Positions 28,501 through 37,948 of a stretch of 64,000 nt of DNA are shown here, piece after piece (position 1 is the first letter of the stretch; the number at the start of each line of letters is the position of its first letter). Made by a program: the position numbers and the translations under genes. A model generated the notes under the pieces. The model was not told the DNA's origin and ran no database searches. It saw only the letters and a program-made list of their open reading frames with translations. This stretch comes from Typhlomys cinereus (lineage: Eukaryota; Chordata; Mammalia; Rodentia; Platacanthomyidae), in NCBI GenBank assembly GCA_023101885.1, contig JALPQD010000076.1:1940397-2004396 (forward strand). Reading direction: 5' to 3'.

Positions 28501-31500
28501 AATGTGAAGTCTCATGTTACCATGTAATAATCAAGCATTTTGAAAAACATTTAACCAATATATAATTGGTGATAACCTTCATTCTGAAAGTTAATACTTG
28601 GAGAAAATTTCATGATTAGCAATAGTATTTAGTTAAATGTTACTTTGCTGACCTACAATCTTATGTAATGAAACCATAATATTTTAGGTGGCATGTTCTA
28701 AAGATACATGATAAAATAGGAAACAGAATATTTAGTTGAGTGATAGAACTCTCAAACTTGATACTTTTCACAGCAAAGTATATTACTTGCACATTTTGTA
28801 TAGTTGGTGTCTTTGGCCTTTCTAGCCTGTTTCATAGTTGTCTTCTATTTACATGTTTTCAACATGGAATTCAATTAGGTTCACTCCTTCTCTATTTCTT
28901 AAGGTGCTCAAAGAACAGTACCTTGGCTATAGGAAAATGTTCTTGGGAGATGCTGTAGATGTGTTTGAAGCCAGGCGAACAGAAGCCAAGAAGTGGCAGA
29001 ACGCACCCAGAGTTACTACTGGATCCACCCCTTTCAGCACCATGCCAAATGCAGCAGCCGTTGCCATGGCTGCAACACTTACACAGCAGCAACAGCCTGC
29101 TACAGGTCTGAATGCATTCAAGTTATAGCTTCTTACTGTTGAAATGCAGAACATTATGTGCAGTTTTACAAGTCTTCCTTTTATGTGAGCACTGACAGAA
29201 TTTCTTCAAATAGCTGTTTCAATGCAATCAAAGAATATTGATGGACACAGTTATAAACATACATGATTTTTAAAAAATGCAGGGTAGCCTAGCAATAATT
29301 ATACACCAGATATTGAATATTGTGGATTTATCTATTGTTATTTGCTGTATTGCTATAAATGCCCCTTAGAACATGGTGTTTCACTACTGAATTTAATTAC
29401 TAAATTCTAGATTGTGATTGTTATTGTTTTAAAGTCAGAGATGATCCATCCCTGTTTCATTTTTCATCAATGACACCAGTAGATGGTGCATTTCCATTTT
29501 CCTTCTACATGATGATTGCAGAGTATCTGCATTCAGAATGTAGTTTTTGTTGACTGAAGATTGTTGCTTTCTATGTACTTTGAGACTAGAAACAACATAG
29601 GTCCTCTGAAAAATCTAAACCAAATTTGAAGAAGATATATACTAGTTTTTTTGTTTGTTTTTTGTAGCTCTCTAAATTGTACAGAATAATAGCAAGAGCA
29701 GGAAGATGATGTTTTGAAATTGGATTGTACATTGTGTAGGACCTTAGTTCTCGGTTTAATTCCACTTCTAATGGAAACATTTTTGTGCTGTAGCTCTGCA
29801 GTGTTTCAGTTTGGTGTTTTGAAAATTGTTTTTTTTTTTAACTAGGCTTGAAGTTTGACATAGGAAAACATAGTCATAATGGGTGACTTTTTTCCCCTTG
29901 ATCATTCATAAATTTTTGAGTGAGACTTATTCTATAGCATGTGTCTGTCAGGATCCCAAATAATCCAGTAGTAATTTGCAGTGTTAGAAAAAAAAGTGCT
30001 TGCTTTGGCAGCACATGTACTAAAATTGGGAAGATTAGCATGGGCCCTGCACAAATATGACTTGCAAATTTGTTAAATGTTCCATAGTTTTTTACAAAGA
30101 AAATACAATACGTATATTCAGGTTGCATTCAGCATTCAGGCACTTGTACTAGAGAAACATGCTCTGGTCAGTTTTTTTCAACATTTGAAGATAACAGCAT
30201 TGATCTGTCAGTAAAAGGTTGTTATTGGACTAATGCTAAATTCTTCACAGTTCATGGCTGGACTTATGTGAATAGTGGCTTACATAGCTCCATCTGGTAG
30301 CTCTCTAGCTGGCTAGAGTGTAGATTCTGTCGTCAGATTTTGAAGGAGAAAAAGTCCCTGTGGAATTGATTGCTCTGAAATAGCAGTCCCATCATGATCA
30401 TCAGTTCTCAGGATTATTTAACAACTAATCAGACCCCAACTACAGTGCCATTTTACTTTTTAGAATCAGTATTCATCCTATAAAGAATTGTAGGTTTGGA
30501 TAAATATATTTGCTACCCAATAAAGTAAATAAAGCTTGAGAAAAGTGAGTTAAAAGGTTGGACCGAAAAAAAAAAAAAAAAGGTTGGACCGTAAGTTAAT
30601 CTATAATTAAATAAACTTGAAGCAAAATCACCTGTTGAAGTTTTTGGCTTTTTTTTTTTTTTTTAAACTTACATAGGCTGCCTAATCTTAAGTCTGTAAG
30701 ACATGGACATGAAAGTACCTGCTTACTCTGTAACTGCCTCCTATGAGCTAGGTTGGTGAGATACAAAGGTGGACAGACAGTACAGGCTTGGCTTTTGCTC
30801 TGTATGATGGTGCAGAATATTGCTTAATTAGGAGTAATCATCCTGAGGAGCCCTTTCCTGAGTGCTTTATAGTTTTGTCTGTGACTTTTGTCAGGCCATT
30901 TTAGCTAGGATCAATTTCTGCTTTTAATGTTCTTTATAATTTTAGAGTCTATATAAGGACTTTATTTTCTGATCACATGACAAGAATTGAAATTTGTCAT
31001 CCTAAAAGTCTTACAGTAATTTCATTTTGAGTTGTATGAAGTTTTAGAACCAAGAAGTTAAACAATAGTGATCACACCTTTGTATTATGTTTCTTTTCCT
31101 TAAAGGTCTCTTCTCCTCGGATCTGTAGACTATTTCTTTATGTCTTCCCATTCAGAATGTCACCACGATTGTCAGGTTTATGAGATCTGTTAGATACATA
31201 GGCAAGGGTTTATACGTTTACATTTAGTTAGTGATGTCACTGGTGGTTGCATTTTCTTTTGTACTCATGTGTTGTCGGTTTCATTAACTCTTGTAATGAA
31301 CTTCATGTAACTTTAGTAACATTAATACAAATTTTAAACCATGTAGATGAAGCTGGTTAGAGCTTCGTATGCTCTTTTTGTACACTATAATGATCTGTAT
31401 ACATCGTGTACAGATGTGACTTATCAGAGTGTTGGGCTTTATTTGCACATAGATTCTTGATTTTATTAATATAAAAAAATGACACAGAGCTTTTTAAATT

Positions 31501-34500
31501 GTTTCTGTTTCCTTTCTTAGAAGTGGAAAAATGAACTTACCTGGCTTACTGATCCTTTTTTTTATTTGCTCTAAAGACTTAATTGATAAAAATTCACCAA
31601 GCCGTTCATGCACAAAATGAGCATCAGTATATCGATCAGCTCCTTGTTAGCAGATGCTGAGCACATTTGTCCGCAAGTGCTCCTCAGCCTTCCTGAGCGC
31701 CTCAAGGCATTACACTTTTGGTGTAATTTTTAACTAAGGCTAGATTCTTTTCTTAGTCAGTGTACTGGGGTTGAAGTTTGCTGTTGTATTTCCACACTTA
31801 AAAGTTCTTGATGTTTACATAAAAATTTTCCCATGTGACTTGGCTGCTTTTATTGTTTGTTTGTTTGCTTGTTTGTTTTTGAAAAAGAACTGAGAAATTT
31901 GTGAGGAACCCCTGCTTTCTAGCTATCAATAAAGGTTTGGACATTTAAAGTGTAGCATTAAGTCAGAACCTTTTAAGTATTTTATCTTAGTTTCTTGTGG
32001 TTTTGTAATTTTGTTGTATTTAATAACCAAAGGAACATTCCCCATTAAGTCAGTTAAGAGTAAAATTTTTCAAACTTGGGGGAAGGCATTTTTGTTTTTA
32101 AGAAAAATTACTATTTTAAAAGGTGATTTAGGTATTAACCATACTGATTGCATTAGGCATTTTTAGTGATCATGGAAAATTATAATACCATTTTAGCACT
32201 TTAGTCCTTTTCCTATGGATGCAGTTTTTCATTAATGTAATATTTATTCTAGAAAATAGGAATTTCAGTGCTAAATCTGATTTTGTTGTGTGTGAATATA
32301 ACATGGTAACTTTTGTAAAGTGGTACTCTACATGAAGATTTCAATTTAGGCAATCATTGGTATATATTACTATTTGATTTATCTGTGAAGCTAAGCCTCT
32401 CATTGAATGACTATTCAGATTTTGAAGTGACTTGAAATGTTTACATAACTTCTACCTGAGGGATGTAGATTTCTGTTTTCTAATAGTGAAACTAGTATAT
32501 ATGGTAGCCAGAGTATGATTTATGCTACTACTTTGGCTTGGGAGATATTTATCATGAGTTTTTACTCTTACAAAATGTTATACATTTGCCTACTAGTTTT
32601 ATAAATGATGTTGCCTTCAGAGTTTGTGTGAAGGTATAAAACTCAAAATATCTTGCATCTGTTGTGCAATAGAAAGTCTTGTCATTGTTAGTTGAGTTTT
32701 TGACATCATAAATATAATGATTAGGAAAACTGTTCTGTTGCTGTTAAAATGAACCCACACAACAAAACATGCTGTTAGGGTAACTCTTTGGACTTGTAAG
32801 GCTGAGGACTGTGGTGTGCACTATTCTTTAGGGTCTTCCACCATCAGTGCCTCTTGTTAAAATGTGACACATAGTCTCCCAATGTTAAAGAAACTGGACA
32901 TGTGTTTTCTTTGTGTTATTTTTGTTAGACATAAGAAAGTAATAATGCTGTTTCTTTTTCCTATCGTAACATTTTACAAAAGAGCTGCTAGTCAGATCTT
33001 GATTCTCAAATTAATCTCAAGCTGGATGTACAAATTTAAATCTTTTTAATTTATTTTTTTAATAATAGTATAAGAACTCTGGCTGCTATTAGTTGTTATT
33101 CTTTGTATTTTGGATAGAAGCTATTTGAAAAGTCCAGTTTCTGTCCCAGTGTAACAAAATGTAGTTCCTTATTTCGTTAGTTTTAATGCTTTTTAATTTT
33201 ACACTACCTTTTGAATACGCAAACCTCATTCTTCATTGGACAACTTGAAGGCTTTGATTTCATTGAAATTTAAATTTTAATATGCATATTACTTTGGCAT
33301 TCCCTCAACTTTTGAGATGCACTGATCACTGTGCTTGAAAAAGACAAGACCGAAGATTGTACTATGAAATTAATTGAGTAATTTTCATAAATTATTGTCA
33401 AATGAGAGATTTTTAGATTTTTGTATTCTGCTTAGTTAAAAAAAAAAGGTAGTTGAAATGAGGGACTAAAAAGTTTGATGCTATTCTTGCCAAACAAACT
33501 CAGCCAAAATCTTTCAAGTAGCAGGTGGGAAGGGATGAAAATTGCTTTGTATTTGAGAACATTTCCAGAGTGCTGGAAAGGAGCTTCTGAGCTGAAGGCT
33601 TGAATGTATGGTCGGCAAGGCGCACAACGTGCCTTTGTAATGTTCATTCTCTCATTCAATCAGGTGATAAGTGGTGAAATGTAGCCGAGCTTAAGAATAG
33701 AGCTCAGTTATCACTTTTGTGAACAAGTTGGAATTGTCATGTTACTGTGTAATTGGTTTGCTTTTAAAATGAACAATAAATTAAATAAAATAAAACATTG
33801 TCTTGTTTTTTATCTATTTATTGTATATACCATTTATATACCATAAGAAGTCTTGCCTGATTTTTTTGGGTACTTTTGTGAAGTAACATGATAGTTTTGC
33901 TAGTGTCAGTCACTCAATCAATTGGGACTTGACTCTAGCACTGAAGTTTTGTTTTTTTTTTTTAATGAAAGGTAAAATTCTTACTAATGACACCAAGTAG
34001 TTTTTATCGGAAGCAAGCATTTAAAAATATTCTAGAAATAAATATAAAAGAACGATAATTTGTGATACATTAAATATTTCCAATTATTTAGTGGTAAGCC
34101 TCTTTTAAATGTGTAGTAGTGAACATATTAAACAGTTTTGGATAGATAAGTCATTTGGGACAAATAAGTTAGGTCAGAAAGACATCTTGAAAACAAAGCA
34201 TTAGCAAATGGAATATGTTAAAAAATGATCAATGTTCAGTTTAAAAATAATTTCATAAAGAAAGTAATATTGAAAGAGTAAGGCAAATTTGTTTTTCCCC
34301 CATTTTTTTTCATACCAGGGCCACAGCCGTCTCTGGGAGTTAGTTTTGGAACACCATTCGGCTCAGGTATTGGCACTGGCTTGCAATCAAGTGGCTTAGG
34401 TTCTTCAAACCTTGGAGGTACACTTTAACTTTTCTAATATTTCATTGAACTATTATTACATTTGAACTGATAATAGCATGTAAAAACTTTCTAAGAGGAT

Positions 34501-37500
34501 CTTCTGCTATTTTGGAAGTTAAGGTTCCATCTGGCAAAATGATTCTCCAAACATAGTCACTGTTTTCTAGTATAGATTTGGAGCTTAAGGAGTCACTTAT
34601 CTGAAAAATAGGTATAAAAAATTATAAAATTCAGTGGCAGGGATTTTCATATTTTTCAATATGAAATGTGGACTTCAGAATTAAAAAATTTAAGTTTAAT
34701 TGAACTTTATAAATTAGTCGTACTCTAACTTTGAAATCCCTTTTAGTTCTGGATCTCATTCATTGCACAGCTGACTTCTTTCTTTGCAATGCTGGCAGTT
34801 CGGACAATGTATATATTTACATACATAAATATACATTCAGTTGAACTCAATCTAATATTTTCATAAACCAGTAAGGTAAATCTACAAAATTATCATGCTA
34901 AATATAAATGCATTCACAGTTTTTTGTTGTGAATAATTGGAAATCGATTGTCTTCTGACAGACTGTTTGATTGCTTCATTTCCACTAAAGTTGAAAGAAG
35001 CTATAAACTGTTATGATTTAATGTAGTAATAATTTCTAGAATCATGAAACAGCACGATTCCTTTGATCTGTACTTCACTTTATCGTTATAGTTCTTCTAG
35101 GCAGTGATAACTGTCAGTCTTAGTAATTTGGTTAAGCATTATAATATAATATAACATAAAAATAGAATGTTGCTTATAGGGTGCTTGTCGTGCCTGAAGC
35201 CCTGGGTTCAGTGCCCAGTACTGCATAAATTGGATATGTTGGCATGTATCTATTATCTAGCACTACACTGGGAGGTAGAGGCAGGAGATGAGAAGTTCTT
35301 GGTCATTCTCAGTTACACAGGGAGATTGAGGTCAGCCTGAACTACAGGAGACCTTATCTCAGAGAAAAAGAATTTAAACTTTGTTTATGTAGAGTACCAA
35401 TTATTTAGAAGACTCCTTTTTGACTTTGTATTGAAAGTGTTTTAAGAGGAAAGACATAAGCCCTGCTCTCAATTACCATCTACCTGGATGGTAACAGGTC
35501 AGGAGTTTACTACTGTGAAATAAACTTCAGATGGTGTGGACTGTTGTATAGTTAGCAGGGTTTGTTGGTAGAAAGTAAAGTGCAGTTAATTTAAGTTAGT
35601 GTATAAGTTATAAGTCACATTTACTTATTAACCTGAAGAATTTATTCATCTTTTAATTTTTTTTCCAAAATGAAATAACCCTCAATTACTTAAGCACTTA
35701 ACTATCTAAAATCACATTTCAGTGGTCAATAAAAGTTATATATTTGAGAAAATACCAATGTGATCTTAATTTTTTTTAAATGGTCTCAATCTTTAAAAAT
35801 CATTGACAGTTTATAAAGTATTTTATATTTATATAAATATATAACAATATATAAATATAAGAATTATAACAAATAATTATAAATTAGTGTCTCATTTCAG
35901 GGTTAATCTGTTCAGAAAGTCTTATGAAAAGAAATAAAAGGCAGATTTCCTTAATAAGTCCATATTTGTCAGCATCATATTTATCAAACTTTTGGTTTTA
36001 CTTGTGAGTATCCTTTAATCCATGTTTTATGTACCACTGTATATTTTTCTATTACCCTTCCACTAGGATTTGGAACTAGCACTGGTTTTGGATGCAGCAC
36101 CACAGGGGCCTCCACATTTGGATTTGGAACAACAAATAAACCCTCAGGAAGTCTTAGCGCAGGTTTGTGTGTTTCTGCCTGAAGTCCAGGCAAGTTCAAA
36201 GGTGCAAATTATTTCATTTAAAAGTTTTAAGTGTTCTTATTTCCAATAACCTTGGAAGATCCCTAATTAAGTTTTTATTCCTTGGATGGAGCATGCAAGC
36301 TTAGTTGTACAGTCTTATCTTTCTTACAGACTAAAGGGGAAGGGCATAATAAGACTGCTTAGTTTATTTATTAGATAGTGAAAAGTTCCCTAAGTTTCAT
36401 TTGAACCCTAGTAACTAATTTTGTGATTAGAGTTTTCTCATCATTGCAAATATGCACCCTTTACTATGAAAGTTGACCTCAGATTTTTGTTGTTCAGTTT
36501 GTTTGTTTGTTATTTTTTCACCCAGGAGAACTTTTTTTCCCATACTGGGGATGAACTTAGGGCCTCTGCATGCTGGGGAAATGCACTTAGCTATATCCCC
36601 GCCCTCTTTGTACTTTAAATTTTGTGATAAGTCTCACTAACTTGCTCATGTTAGCCTTGCACCTATTGTATGTAGTCCATTCAGGCCTTGAACTTGTGAT
36701 CTTCCTAGCCTTGGCCTCCTGAGTGACTGAGATTCCAGCCCACCCCACCAGGCCTGACTAGGACAGACATTGTGTAGTCAGACAAGATATGCTTTGGTTA
36801 TTTGTCTCTCTAGTTTTAAGAATACAGTTTACAAATAATGACTAACTTGGTTCTTTCATTTTTAAATAGGTATGATCTTTTGAGTCTTCTGCTAGAAGAT
36901 TCCAAATTTTATCTACTTTTCCATTAAGTATAAATAATGAGTCTTAAAAAGTATTCTATGGGGGGCTGGAGAGATGGCTCAGGAATTAAGGCTATGCCTT
37001 GGGAGCAGAAGGACTTGAGTTCCGATCCCACATCTCATGTAAAAATGTCAGGTGGCACTTCCGACTGAAAGGTGAAGCCAGGGATATCCCAGACTGAAGC
37101 AAAAAAGGAGGTAGAAACAATCCAGATGATTCCTGAAGTCATCTTTGGTCCTTCCCAGGTACACACAGTGACTTCTGACATACAAATACACACATGCAAA
37201 ATAAATTAAAAAAAAAAATTTAAACATGTACCATTATGTCTAAAATAATGACATAACACTTTTAAAGATGTGTTCAAATTTAGAAAATGCAAAAGAAATT
37301 CCACTTACTAAGTTGTATCTAAACCCACCATTTCCAATAGAGGAAGTTTCTGTGGTCAGTTGGTAGTATTAGGACTAAATTTAAGTATTGTGTTAGCTTA
37401 CTAGGTATCCATTGCACTTGACCTTCTTGACGGCTCTGTGATGTGGTCATTGTCCTGAACATTGTGAGTTGAGATTGTCCTCAAGTTTTGACATTGTGAA

Positions 37501-37914
37501 AGAAGGTCAGATGTCTTGAAAAGCTCATCTCTTTGAAAATGTTTTCAGTGTATGAGGAGGAAATTACATTGATATATTTAACTATCAGGAAGCCTTGGCA
37601 GTTTGGAATTTCCTTATAGATTTCTGTTATTTGTACCTATTTCTGTTTTGGCCTGTGTTAAACTTCTGTCTTCTAAGCTATTCCTCAGTCATTAGGTAAA
37701 TTACTTTCTTGCAAAAAATTCCATGTTAGAAATGCAAGGGCCTGTGTTACTTTCTATTCTTATAAATTATATATTTCCAGATAAAAATCTCTATCTGTTT
37801 CCAGTTTTTTTATATTTGTTTGGGTGTATGTGTGTATATGTGTGCTTGCACGTACTCGAGTGTGTGTGCATGTCCATGCATGCGTGTGGTGTGTGTGTGT
37901 GCGTGTGGTGTGTG

Positions 37915-37948
<34 letters not shown>

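Larger units (their letters stand above)
29129..33796 (+). other. NUP58: Long 3' UTR of the NUP58 p45-like transcript
   Basis: About 4.7 kb without the clear B2- or B1-type SINEs that fill the other introns, ending in overlapping AATAAA hexamers at 33775-33796 followed by a T/G-rich stretch. Earlier AATAAA hexamers lie at 30519 and 31928 and could give shorter 3' ends. The low SINE content fits a retained exonic sequence rather than plain intron. Confidence 0.6.
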
